Source of the DNA: an uncultured Thiothrix sp.
GTDB lineage: Bacteria; Pseudomonadota; Gammaproteobacteria; Poriferisulfidales; GCA-002705445
DNA: 64,000 bases
Direction of reading: 5' to 3'
Assembly (NCBI GenBank): GCA_902624655.1
Contig: CACNYJ010000003.1
Coordinates: 62,001 to 126,000 of the forward strand
Shown piece after piece: positions 41,342 to 50,450 of this stretch. A program made the position numbers and the translations under genes. Below the pieces are notes generated by a model. The model was given only the letters and a program-made list of their open reading frames with translations. It was not told where the DNA came from and searched no databases. Positions within the stretch are counted from its first letter, which is position 1. Each line of letters starts with the position of its first letter.

Positions 41342-42188
41342 GGCTCAACAGGTAGTAAGAATTCTAAATGAAGCACTTCCATATATACAAAGATTTTCAA
41401 AAAAGATTTGTATTGTCAAGTATGGCGGCTCAGCCATGGTCAAAGACGATCTAAAAAATAGCTTTGCAAGAGATATAACTTTAATGAAACAAGTTGGAAT
41501 AAATGTCATTGTGGTTCATGGGGGCGGGCCACAAATAGACGAAGAGTTAAAAAAGTCAAATATAAAAAGAAATTTTGTAGATGGAATCAGAGTGACGAAC
41601 AAAGAAACAATAAGAATTGTTTCTGAGACACTTGATAAAATTGTGAATAAAGAAATTGTTGATTTAATAGGCAAAAATGGGGGAAATTCTCTAGGTATTT
41701 CAACAGATAGAAAAGATATAATTATAGCTGAAAAGTTTGAATCTAAAAAAACAGACTTTGGTTATGTAGGTAATATTGTCGGTGTGAATACTAATTATTT
41801 ATTCGATTTAATGAATTCAAATTACATTCCAGTTATTGCTCCGCTTGGTTATGATGGAAATGGTCAAATTTATAACATTAATGCAGATATTGCGGCAAGC
41901 AAAATTGCATCTTATTTATCAGCAGAGAAAATAATTTTTTTAACAGATACTCCAGGTGTTTTAGATGATAATAAGACCCTACTTTCAACTTTAAACCCAA
42001 AAGAGATAAAAAAATACATTGATTCAGGTATTATAAGCGGAGGAATGTTGCCAAAAATTAGCGCATCATTAGAAGCTATAAATAATGATGTAAAAACAGC
42101 ACATATAATAGATGGTAGAATCCAGCATTCTGTGCTTCTTGAAATTTTCACAAACGAAGGAATAGGAACGCTTGTAAAAAATGGCTAA
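41328..42188 (+). CDS. argB: Acetylglutamate kinase
   Basis: The 286-residue kinase phosphorylates N-acetylglutamate, step two of arginine synthesis. KYGGSAMVKDD, VVHGGGPQIDEEL and LTDTPGVLDD are typical. I start at ATG 41328, overlapping the algC 3' end by 14 bases; the longer TTG form is less likely. The last bases overlap thiO. Confidence 0.96.
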   Translation: MKKNEAQQVVRILNEALPYIQRFSKKICIVKYGGSAMVKDDLKNSFARDITLMKQVGINVIVVHGGGPQIDEELKKSNIKRNFVDGIRVTNKETIRIVSETLDKIVNKEIVDLIGKNGGNSLGISTDRKDIIIAEKFESKKTDFGYVGNIVGVNTNYLFDLMNSNYIPVIAPLGYDGNGQIYNINADIAASKIASYLSAEKIIFLTDTPGVLDDNKTLLSTLNPKEIKKYIDSGIISGGMLPKISASLEAINNDVKTAHIIDGRIQHSVLLEIFTNEGIGTLVKNG

Positions 42189-43179
42189 ATGTCTCGTTAT
42201 TGGAGCAGGCATAGTTGGACTAACAACAGCCTTAAAACTTGTTGAAAAAAACCACAATGTAACCATTTATGATTGCAATAAGATTGGTCAGGCTTCAAAT
42301 AATGCTGGAGGGATAATGTTTCCCTTGAGTCCATGGAATGACAATTCAAAAATGCAGGATTTATGTCTTTCAGGGCATAACGAATATAATAAATTCTTCA
42401 ATAAGCTTAGCGAAAGTGAGCGTAATGAGATTAATTTAAAGAAAAGTAATTTACTTGTTATCGGAAGCAATGTAGATGCTTCAAAAAAATGGCTTTTAGA
42501 TAATAAACAAGTAAAATCAGAATTTAAAAAATCAAAAATTCAAAGCGTAGAAAGAACTATAAATAATTCTGTAAACGAATTTATTTTAATAAAAGGTATA
42601 AATATTTTAGAACCAAAAAAACTAGTAAATTTTTATAAAAAAAAGTTAGAAGAAAATGGAACTTGTATTACTAATAAAGAATTTGGAAATATAGATGAGT
42701 TTTTGCATAAGTCTGATAATTTTAAATATGATTACATAATAATTTCATCAGGCGCTTGGACAAGTAATATCATAAAAGATAAAAGCATAAAAATAAAACC
42801 GATTAAAGGTCAAACGATGACATTCAAAGCAAAGGATAATTTGTTATCAAATACGTTAATGTTTGACGATTATTATATAATTCCTCGGGGGAATAATAAT
42901 TTTTTAGTTGGCTCTACCTTGGAAGATGTTGGTTTTGATGATAAAACTACTGAAGAAGCAAAGACTGTTTTTAATAAAACTCTGTCAAAATTATTCACGA
43001 ATCACAATACTTTTTACGATAAAAAATACTTCTTTGGATTTCGTCCATATGTAGATAGAGAACCCTATATTTGTAAAGATAATAGACATGAAAGACTTAT
43101 ATATAATTTCGGTCATTATAGATATGGTATTTTAACTGCTATACCCTCAGCAAAAATTGTTGAAAAAATGATTTTATAG
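42181..43179 (+). CDS. thiO: Glycine oxidase ThiO-like FAD oxidoreductase
   Basis: The 332-residue DAO-family protein has the Rossmann GAGIVGLTTALKL at the start, a NAGGIMFPLSPW flavin segment, the PIKGQTMTF strand and a C-terminal NFGHYRYGILTAIPSA block. In thiamine synthesis ThiO turns glycine into the imine used by ThiG. The thiG and thiS genes lie 8 kb away on the other strand, not adjacent. D-amino-acid dehydrogenase is the main alternative. Confidence 0.78.
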   Translation: MAKCLVIGAGIVGLTTALKLVEKNHNVTIYDCNKIGQASNNAGGIMFPLSPWNDNSKMQDLCLSGHNEYNKFFNKLSESERNEINLKKSNLLVIGSNVDASKKWLLDNKQVKSEFKKSKIQSVERTINNSVNEFILIKGINILEPKKLVNFYKKKLEENGTCITNKEFGNIDEFLHKSDNFKYDYIIISSGAWTSNIIKDKSIKIKPIKGQTMTFKAKDNLLSNTLMFDDYYIIPRGNNNFLVGSTLEDVGFDDKTTEEAKTVFNKTLSKLFTNHNTFYDKKYFFGFRPYVDREPYICKDNRHERLIYNFGHYRYGILTAIPSAKIVEKMIL

Positions 43180-43183
43180 TTTT

Positions 43184-43256
43184 GCCTGTGTAGCTCAGTT
43201 GGTAGAGCATTTCACTCGTAATGAAAAGGTCGTCAGTTCAACTCTGACCACAGGCT
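43184..43256 (+). tRNA. tRNA-Thr(CGT)
   Basis: A full cloverleaf can be drawn: acceptor GCCTGTG/CACAGGC, D-arm GCTC-AGTTGGTA-GAGC, anticodon arm TTTCA-CTCGTAA-TGAAA with anticodon CGT, variable AGGTC, and T-arm GTCAG-TTCAACT-CTGAC. The discriminator is T and CCA is not encoded (TCAAA follows), so CCA must be added by an enzyme. It lies four bases after thiO. Confidence 0.95.
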
Positions 43257-43316
43257 CAAAAACTAATTTAAAAACTTATTCTTTTATGTCAAAATGCACA
43301 ACAAAAAGGAGATCTT

Positions 43317-43409
43317 ATGGATATTTTTAGAATAGTGGCGCTGTCTTTAGGTATTATAATTTGTTTATTAACAGTTTATTTTGCTTTAGCAGGTATTGGA
43401 GTAGTCTAG
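43317..43409 (+). CDS. 30-residue single-span membrane peptide
   Basis: AAAGGAG lies about seven bases before an ATG that opens a 30-codon frame: a charged start MDIFR, one long hydrophobic helix (IVALSLGIIICLLTVYFALAG is its core, here split: IVALSLGIII then CLLTVYFALAG) and GIGVV. The ribosome site and the perfect membrane helix make it a credible small protein. Its TAG overlaps the ispH stop on the other strand by four bases. Function unknown. Confidence 0.6.
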   Translation: MDIFRIVALSLGIIICLLTVYFALAGIGVV

Positions 43410-44347
43410 TTTTTTGTAATCAATTCTTTTGGAATTTTAAATGTTATATTTTCCTCAACTCCATCAGAATTTATAACATTCATAGCGCCGCAGCTTTTCA
43501 ATTTGTTAATTATAGATTGAACTAAAACTTCAGGAGCTGATGCACCCGCAGTAAGCCCAATATTTTTTTTATTTTTCAACCAGCTTACATCTAAATCGTT
43601 GGCACTATCAAGTAAATACGACGGGACCCCAGCCCTTGTTGATATTTCTTTTAGTCTATTTGAGTTTGAGCTGTTTTCTGAACCAACAACAAAAATTATA
43701 TCGCATTTCTTTGTAAGTTCTTTCACTGCTCCTTGTCTATTTGTTGTTGCGTAACAAATATCTCCTCTAGCAGGCTCAATAACATTATTATATTTTTTTT
43801 TAATTGCCTGTATTATATTTGCTGTATCATCAATTGATAAAGTAGTTTGAGTGACGTATGCAACATCTTTTGTTTGATCAAAATTCAATTCTTCCACATC
43901 TTTTTCATCTTCGATCAACACGATTTTTGAATCCGATTCTGAAATATACCTTCCTATTGTTCCTTCAACTTCAGGATGTCCTCGATGTCCTATAAGAATT
44001 GTATTAATATTTTTTTTCGATAATCTTGTAACCTCCATATGAACTTTTGTTACAAGGGGGCAGGTAGCATTAAAAACTTGCAGATTTTTTTCATTTGACT
44101 GATTTATTATTTCCTCCGAAACACCATGTGCACTGTAGATTAAAATAGAATGCTCAGGAACAGTATCAATATCTTCTATAAAAACAACCCCTTTTTCTCT
44201 TAACTCATCAACAACATATTTATTATGCACTATCTGATGCTTGACATAAATTGGAGCTCCAAACATTTCTAAGGCTCGATTTGTTATTTCGATTGCCCTA
44301 TCAACTCCTGCGCAGAAACCTCTTGGATTTGCTAAAATAATATTCAT
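43406..44347 (-). CDS. ispH: 4-hydroxy-3-methylbut-2-enyl diphosphate reductase
   Basis: The 313-residue iron-sulfur enzyme does the last step of the MEP isoprenoid pathway, giving IPP and DMAPP. The three cluster cysteines are in PRGFCAGVDRA (Cys12), NATCPLVTKVH and RGDICYATTNRQ. It is the last gene of murJ-ribF-ileS-lspA-ispH, each joined by overlaps; its ATG overlaps the lspA stop. Confidence 0.97.
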   Translation of the reverse strand: MNIILANPRGFCAGVDRAIEITNRALEMFGAPIYVKHQIVHNKYVVDELREKGVVFIEDIDTVPEHSILIYSAHGVSEEIINQSNEKNLQVFNATCPLVTKVHMEVTRLSKKNINTILIGHRGHPEVEGTIGRYISESDSKIVLIEDEKDVEELNFDQTKDVAYVTQTTLSIDDTANIIQAIKKKYNNVIEPARGDICYATTNRQGAVKELTKKCDIIFVVGSENSSNSNRLKEISTRAGVPSYLLDSANDLDVSWLKNKKNIGLTAGASAPEVLVQSIINKLKSCGAMNVINSDGVEENITFKIPKELITKN

Positions 44348-44811
44348 TTTTTTATATCTTTCGAAAACATATTATATAACAATAATATAATACCTACCGA
44401 GATTGCAATATCGGCTACATTGAAAATTGGCCAAAAAAAATCTTTATAATAAAACTCAATAAAATCAATCACATATCCATAATATATTCTATCATATAAA
44501 TTTCCTATTGCTCCTGCTAACACAAAACTAAATGGAATATATTCAGAGAAATTTTCCTTTTTCAAGATATAGATAATGATAATAATTACCACAATACTGA
44601 ATGCAATAAAGAACCACCTTTGCCAGCCTCCAGCCTCACTTAATAAGCTAAACGCCGCACCATGGTTAAAAGCTAAAGTAAAATTCAAAAAACCTGTTAC
44701 CGCTTTTGGGTTATATGGTAAAAGATTATTTAAAGCATAAGTCTTTGTGAAAATATCGATAATGAAGATAAATAGAACAATTAAAAAAGTAAAAAAACTT
44801 TTATTAAACAT
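44344..44811 (-). CDS. lspA: Lipoprotein signal peptidase
   Basis: The 155-residue inner-membrane aspartic protease cuts lipoprotein signals after lipid attachment, matching the several lipoproteins in this window. Four membrane helices are visible, with the catalytic aspartates in GNLYDRIYYG and FNVADIAISVG. I use ATG 44811, which overlaps the ileS stop by eight bases and has AGGA just before it; ATG 44829 is an alternative. Confidence 0.95.
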   Translation of the reverse strand: MFNKSFFTFLIVLFIFIIDIFTKTYALNNLLPYNPKAVTGFLNFTLAFNHGAAFSLLSEAGGWQRWFFIAFSIVVIIIIIYILKKENFSEYIPFSFVLAGAIGNLYDRIYYGYVIDFIEFYYKDFFWPIFNVADIAISVGIILLLYNMFSKDIKK

Positions 44812-47602
44812 TTTTCCTATTTTCCCCATCTCCGTAAATATTTGAAATACACCTACTGCAAATATTTGGGTGCTCTATATCAAAACCAATACTCTCACAT
44901 TTATGCCAACATCTTTCACATTTTTTATTTTTTGAATTTGTAATTTCAATTTCTATCTTTTCATTGAAAATTTCTTGAAAATCTTCTTTTTTTGATTTAT
45001 CTAACTTCAATAAATTAGCAGAAGAAGTTATAAATAAAAATTTCAACTCTTTATCAAATTCTGACATTAAATTAAATAGTTTATCGCTACAGTATATGTT
45101 TACGTCAGCATCTAAAGAAGATCCAATAATATCTTTCTCTCTTAAATTTTCTAATTCTTTTGATACAAGTTTTTTTATTTCAATTATACTATTCCAGCTT
45201 TCTAAATTTATCTTTGTGTTTAAAAATTCGTCTTTTTCTAACTCAAACCATCTATTGAAAAAAACTGACTTATTGGTATTTTTGGGACTATATATCCAAG
45301 CTTCTTCGGCAGTATGAGGACATATTGGTGCAATCCAAGTTAGCAACATTTTCAGGACAATAAACATAGAATGTTGGGCAGATTGCCGCTCTAAAGAGTC
45401 CTTTTTGCAAGTATATTGTCTATCTTTAATTATATCCAAGTAAAACGAGCCTAGTTCATTTACGCAAAAACTATGGATCAATTGGGTTAAAATATGAAAA
45501 TTAAATTCTTTATAATGTCTTCTAATATCTTTTTGTAAATTTAATGCTTTTATAACTATCCATTTATCAAGCTCGATAGAAATATTTTGAATTGAGAATC
45601 GTTTGGGATCGTAGTCGACTAAGTTCGATAATAAAAATCTTATGGTGTTTCTTATTTTTCTATATTTATCTGACGTTCTATTAAGAATTTCATCGGAAAC
45701 AGTCATCTCTGTTGATGAATCTGTTGAGGCTACCCATAGTCGTAATATGTCAGAGCCCAATCTATCAATTATTTTTTGAGGAGATATAACATTTCCTTTA
45801 GATTTTGACATTTTATTTCCTCTACCATCAACAGTAAATCCGTGAGTCATTGCTGATTTATAAGGAATTGAATTACTTACTGCTATAGATGTGAGAAGTG
45901 ACGATTGAAACCAACCTCTATGTTGATCAGATCCTTCAAGATATAAATCGGCTGGAAATTTCAAATTCGCAGTTTTTTCAAGGACAGCCGCGTGGGATGA
46001 TCCGGAGTCAAACCATACATCTAATGTATCTTGAACTTTTTCGTAATCCTCTGGATTATCTATTAAATCTTCTATATCGATGTCGAACCATTTTTCTATG
46101 CCATGCTCTTCTACCAGCTTACATATTCTTGTGAAAATTATTGAAGAATTTGAATGCGGCTCGCCTGTTTTCTTATTTATCAAAAGAGTTATTGGCACCC
46201 CCCATTTTCTTTGTCTTGAGATACACCAGTCTGGTCTTTGGCTAATCATTCCCTGTATTCTTGCTTCGCCCCAAGCTGGAATCCAATGAACCTCAGGTAT
46301 TTTTTTCAAGGTTTTCTCAAGCAAACTATTTTTTTGCATAGAAATGAACCATTGTGGAGTGGCTCTGTATATTAAAGGTGTTTTGGTTCTCCAACAGTGA
46401 GGGTAAGAATGTTTGAATTTATTATTACTTAATAATTTTTTCTCTCTTATAAGTATGTCAATAATATGTTCGTCAAGCTTATAAACATGAATTCCATTTA
46501 ACTCTTCAGGCAGTCCAGAGAATATACCGTCACTTTGAATAGGATTCAGAACTTCAAGATTATATTTTTTCCCTAACTCAAAATCTTCCACGCCATGAGC
46601 GGGGGCAATATGAACACACCCTGTTCCAGAGTCATCCGTCACATGTTCACTTGATATTAGGTTAAGTTTATTATTCAGAAAAGGATGCTGAGCACCTAAA
46701 TTGACTAGTTCATCTCCGGTACATTTAGCCAAAACTGATAAATCTAATTCCGTTCGTTCCTTGAATTTTTCAAAAAGACTTTCAGCTACAATATAACTTT
46801 CTTTCTTATTTGATGCTAAGACGTAATTTAAATCGCTTTTTATCGCTATAGATTTATTTGATGGAAGTGTCCATGGCGTTGTTGTCCAAATAACGATAAA
46901 AACCTTTTCGTTGATATCTTTCAAATTAAAAATTTTTTTTATATGATCTAATGACGTTACTTCGAATTTAACATCTATGGCAATAGACTCTTTTTCTTGA
47001 TATTCTACTTCAGCCTCTGCAAGGGCTGATTGAATTTTTACACACCAATGAACCGGTTTAAAACCTTTTTGAAGATGACCATTATTATAAATTTTTTCTA
47101 ATGCTTTTAAAGTCGACGCCTCAAATTCTTTATTTGAAGTCAAATACGGATTTTCCCAGTCGCCTAATATACCAAGTCTTTTGAAGTCTTTTTTTTGCCT
47201 CTCAACTTGATTTAATGCATACTCTCTGCATAGTTTTCTAAAATCTTTATCAGAGATATTCTGATCTTTTTTTATTTTCTTCTCTACCTCGATTTCGATC
47301 GGAAGTCCGTGACAATCCCATCCTGGAATGAATGGCGCATTGTACCCATCAATTATCTTAGATCTTATAATTATATCCTTTAAAATTTTATTAACTGCGT
47401 GCCCTATATGAATATCCCCATTTGCATAAGGAGGTCCGTCATGCAGTATGAATTTTTCATTATTTTTACTTTCGCTTAGTAGTTGACTATATAAGTCCTC
47501 ATCATCCCATTTTTTTTGAATCAAAGGCTCTTTTTTTGGTAAATTACCTTTCATTGGGAATTCAGTTTTTGGTAAATTCAGTGTGTCTTTATAATCGCTC
47601 AT
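44804..47602 (-). CDS. ileS: Isoleucyl-tRNA synthetase
   Basis: The 932-residue class I enzyme has PPYANGDIHIGHAVN (HIGH), GCHGLPIE-type DCHGLPIEIEVEKK, GNKMSKSKGN (KMSKS) and a C-terminal zinc module with CERCWHKC and CSRC (four cysteines). This is the short bacterial type (IleS1-like) with the zinc tail. It lies between ribF and lspA; each join overlaps. Confidence 0.97.
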   Translation of the reverse strand: MSDYKDTLNLPKTEFPMKGNLPKKEPLIQKKWDDEDLYSQLLSESKNNEKFILHDGPPYANGDIHIGHAVNKILKDIIIRSKIIDGYNAPFIPGWDCHGLPIEIEVEKKIKKDQNISDKDFRKLCREYALNQVERQKKDFKRLGILGDWENPYLTSNKEFEASTLKALEKIYNNGHLQKGFKPVHWCVKIQSALAEAEVEYQEKESIAIDVKFEVTSLDHIKKIFNLKDINEKVFIVIWTTTPWTLPSNKSIAIKSDLNYVLASNKKESYIVAESLFEKFKERTELDLSVLAKCTGDELVNLGAQHPFLNNKLNLISSEHVTDDSGTGCVHIAPAHGVEDFELGKKYNLEVLNPIQSDGIFSGLPEELNGIHVYKLDEHIIDILIREKKLLSNNKFKHSYPHCWRTKTPLIYRATPQWFISMQKNSLLEKTLKKIPEVHWIPAWGEARIQGMISQRPDWCISRQRKWGVPITLLINKKTGEPHSNSSIIFTRICKLVEEHGIEKWFDIDIEDLIDNPEDYEKVQDTLDVWFDSGSSHAAVLEKTANLKFPADLYLEGSDQHRGWFQSSLLTSIAVSNSIPYKSAMTHGFTVDGRGNKMSKSKGNVISPQKIIDRLGSDILRLWVASTDSSTEMTVSDEILNRTSDKYRKIRNTIRFLLSNLVDYDPKRFSIQNISIELDKWIVIKALNLQKDIRRHYKEFNFHILTQLIHSFCVNELGSFYLDIIKDRQYTCKKDSLERQSAQHSMFIVLKMLLTWIAPICPHTAEEAWIYSPKNTNKSVFFNRWFELEKDEFLNTKINLESWNSIIEIKKLVSKELENLREKDIIGSSLDADVNIYCSDKLFNLMSEFDKELKFLFITSSANLLKLDKSKKEDFQEIFNEKIEIEITNSKNKKCERCWHKCESIGFDIEHPNICSRCISNIYGDGENRKNV

Positions 47603-48513
47603 TTTAATTTAAAAATTTCTTTTGCCGACTTTATATCTTTATTAATAGATTCCTTTAATTCCTCAATACCACTAAATTTCCTTGTATCTCTTATCTTTGA
47701 AATAATATCAAATTCCATTCTTTCACCATATAAACTTGAAGAAAAATCGAATATATGAGCCTCAAATAGATATTTTTCACCATCAAAAGTCGGCCTGTAC
47801 CCAATATTTGCAACAGCAAAATACTTTTTTTCGTTAATATAGGTTGATACAGCATATACTCCACTTAACAAAACATTGGGTTCTAATTTAATATTTGCTG
47901 TAGGAAATCCAATGGTCGAACCCCTTTTATCTCCATGCATTATCTTACCAGATACAGAGTATGGTCTTCCAAGCATTTTTGAAGCTTTATCAAAATTATT
48001 TTGCAGAATTGAGTCTCTGATCGATGAACTTGATATTCTCTCGTCATCTAAGGTATGTTTTTCTTCGATGTGTAATGAAAAAAATCCTTTTTCAGCATAA
48101 TTTTTTAGATAATCCACGTCCCCAGTTTGTCGATATCCAAATTTAAAATCGTGACCAACGGTCAATGAAGAAATATTTAATTTTTTTATGAGTATGCTTT
48201 CAACAAAATCTTTAGAGCTCATTGAAATTAGTGTGTCACTAAATCTAAGTAATATCATATAGTCAATTTTCGATCCTCTTAAAATCTGCATTTTTTTATA
48301 AATAGTGAGTAATTCAAAATTTTTCTTTGCAAAATAAATTTTAGGCAAAGGTTTGAAAGTAATTAGAGCACTTTTTGTATTATTATTTTTTGCTTTTTGC
48401 ACAACTTTAGAAATTATTTTCTGATGACCTAAATGTATACCGTCATATCCCCCAATTGTGGCTGTGATTTTATCTTTCATAGATAATTTTTTTACATCTC
48501 TAATTATTTTCAT
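47599..48513 (-). CDS. ribF: Bifunctional riboflavin kinase/FAD synthetase
   Basis: The 304-residue enzyme makes FMN and then FAD. The N-terminal adenylyltransferase has GGYDGIHLGHQKII (family G-x-F/Y-D-G-x-H-x-G-H) and the C-terminal kinase has KRGSTIGFPTANI. The start overlaps the murJ stop and its end overlaps ileS, as in many proteobacteria. Confidence 0.95.
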   Translation of the reverse strand: MKIIRDVKKLSMKDKITATIGGYDGIHLGHQKIISKVVQKAKNNNTKSALITFKPLPKIYFAKKNFELLTIYKKMQILRGSKIDYMILLRFSDTLISMSSKDFVESILIKKLNISSLTVGHDFKFGYRQTGDVDYLKNYAEKGFFSLHIEEKHTLDDERISSSSIRDSILQNNFDKASKMLGRPYSVSGKIMHGDKRGSTIGFPTANIKLEPNVLLSGVYAVSTYINEKKYFAVANIGYRPTFDGEKYLFEAHIFDFSSSLYGERMEFDIISKIRDTRKFSGIEELKESINKDIKSAKEIFKLK

Positions 48514-50087
48514 GATGGCTTTTCTATTTTTTTAAGTTTTGTATTAAATAAATAAAGTATGGCAAAGTAGATTATTGAAGCAGATATAATCAGTAAAAAT
48601 AAATTCCCAACCCTGTCTGTTAATGAATAATTCATCCATGTTTTTTTTGAAAGATCGAAAAACAAAAGAAATGTTGACATTATAAATGTCGCTATTATTG
48701 ATTTTAAAAGAATCACAATAGTGTTTTTATCAATAATAAAAATTTTAGTTTTCACTGCTGTGCTTAGTAAAAAGAAAAAATTTACGTACGCTGATATCGA
48801 AGTTGCTAAAGCTAATCCAATATGAGCACCATTAAAATTTTTATAAACAAGAATTACCACAAAAGTAATATTTAAAATGAAATTACAAATAACAGCTTTA
48901 AGAGCAGCATTAACTGGATAACGAGTATCTTTTCTTGAATAATAGTTTGTAATTAATATTTTCGAACCTATCATGCCGGGGAGCCCAAGTGAGAAAGCTA
49001 TTAGTGCAATGGATGTCATATAAACATCATTAGAGGAAAATTCTTTGTAGTTTAAAAGAGTAATTAGGATTGGATCAGACAAGAGTATCAAGCCAAGCAT
49101 TGTTGGGAATGATATTAGTATTGCAAGCTTAAAGCCCCAATTCAGTGTTTTGTTATAGGAATCATCATCAGACTTATTATGGTATTCTGATAATTTTGGT
49201 AATAAAACTGTTGCTATAGATATACCAAACAGCGCTAGTGGTAGTTCAACAAATCTATCCGACATGTATAGCCAGCCTATACTTCCAGTTATAAGGAAAG
49301 AAGCTATTACTGTGTCAAAAATCATATTTATTTGGGTTACCGAAGAACCAAATATCATTGGTAGCATTATTTCTTTTATTTTTTTTATACCTGGATGTTT
49401 CGAATTAAATTTAATTTTTGGAAATAAGCCAAGCTTTATAATTGGATAGATTTGGAATATGAGTTGAATAATACCACCAAACAATAGCCCCCAAGCTAGA
49501 GCAAAAACTGGTTCATCAAAATAAGGCACAAAAAATAAGACGCTTATTATTAAAGTAAGATTCAAAATAACTGGGGTTACAGCTGGGTAGGCGAAATTAT
49601 CATATGTATTTAGTATACTTCCCGCAATAGCTGTCAAACATATAAAAAGCATGTAGGGAAAAGTTATTTTCAACAAGCTTACTGATAAATCATACTGACC
49701 AGTGTCGGAATTTATAAATCCGGGTGCAATCAAGTAAATTAAAATTGGTGCAATTAATACTCCAATTACAGAGACAACCAAAAGTATTAGAGAAATTGTG
49801 GTAATTGATGAATCTATAAACTCTTTTACTTCGGACTTTTCTTCTTTTGTTTTATAATCACTAAGAACCGGTATATAGGCTGTCGATAAAGCGCCCTCGC
49901 CAAAAATCCTTCTAAAAAAATTTGGTATTCTAAATGCTACAAAAAAAGCATCCAATGCTCCTGAAGCATTGCTTATAAATATAAACATTAAGGCGTCTCT
50001 AACATAGCCAAATACACGTGAGAGCATAGTAAAAACTGAGACTACAGCAGTATTTTTTAGAAACCGTTCTCTAATAGATAAGGACAT
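48510..50087 (-). CDS. murJ: Lipid II flippase MurJ
   Basis: The 525-residue MOP-superfamily protein has about 14 membrane segments and the start LKNTAVVSVFTMLSRVFGYVRD, with AFRIPNFFRRIFGEGALSTAYIP shortly after (quoted as AFRIPNFFRR and EGALSTAYIP). It flips lipid II for cell-wall synthesis. It heads the ribF-ileS-lspA-ispH transcript and is divergent from rpsT with a 99-base spacer. Confidence 0.95.
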   Translation of the reverse strand: MSLSIRERFLKNTAVVSVFTMLSRVFGYVRDALMFIFISNASGALDAFFVAFRIPNFFRRIFGEGALSTAYIPVLSDYKTKEEKSEVKEFIDSSITTISLILLVVSVIGVLIAPILIYLIAPGFINSDTGQYDLSVSLLKITFPYMLFICLTAIAGSILNTYDNFAYPAVTPVILNLTLIISVLFFVPYFDEPVFALAWGLLFGGIIQLIFQIYPIIKLGLFPKIKFNSKHPGIKKIKEIMLPMIFGSSVTQINMIFDTVIASFLITGSIGWLYMSDRFVELPLALFGISIATVLLPKLSEYHNKSDDDSYNKTLNWGFKLAILISFPTMLGLILLSDPILITLLNYKEFSSNDVYMTSIALIAFSLGLPGMIGSKILITNYYSRKDTRYPVNAALKAVICNFILNITFVVILVYKNFNGAHIGLALATSISAYVNFFFLLSTAVKTKIFIIDKNTIVILLKSIIATFIMSTFLLFFDLSKKTWMNYSLTDRVGNLFLLIISASIIYFAILYLFNTKLKKIEKPS

Positions 50088-50129
50088 TTTGCAATTATAT
50101 ATAATTTTTCACTAATTTTTACTTTCTTA

Positions 50130-50158
50130 TTGACAAATTAGCAATAAAACCTCATATT
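50130..50158 (+). promoter_or_regulatory. rpsT promoter
   Basis: TTGACA (50130-50135) and CATATT (50153-50158) are 17 bp apart. The expected start is about 20 bases before the rpsT ATG. The -35 box is perfect; the -10 matches four of six bases. Confidence 0.65.
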
Positions 50159-50186
50159 GTCGTCTTTATAATAGTTGAGTAATTAA

Positions 50187-50450
50187 ATGGCAAATACAGC
50201 ACAGGCAAGAAAAAGAGCAAGGCAATCCATAGCTAGAAGAGAAAGAAACATGGCTTTGAAATCAAAACTTAGAACATTTGTTAAAAATGTTGTCAAAGCT
50301 ATAGACTCAGAAGACAAATCAGTAGCATCTGAAAATTACAAAAAAGCTGTGCCAGTCATTGACGCAAGTGTTTCCAAAGGTATTATTCATAAGAATAAAG
50401 CAGCAAGGTATAAGAGTAGGTTAAATAAGCAGATCCTTAAAATGAGCTAA
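50187..50450 (+). CDS. rpsT: Ribosomal protein bS20
   Basis: The 87-residue basic protein begins MANTAQARKRARQSIARRERN and ends with HKNKAARYKSRLNKQI, both typical of S20, which binds 16S rRNA in the small subunit. Divergent location from murJ is a common gammaproteobacterial arrangement. The gene end overlaps the proB end on the other strand by four bases. Confidence 0.97.
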   Translation: MANTAQARKRARQSIARRERNMALKSKLRTFVKNVVKAIDSEDKSVASENYKKAVPVIDASVSKGIIHKNKAARYKSRLNKQILKMS

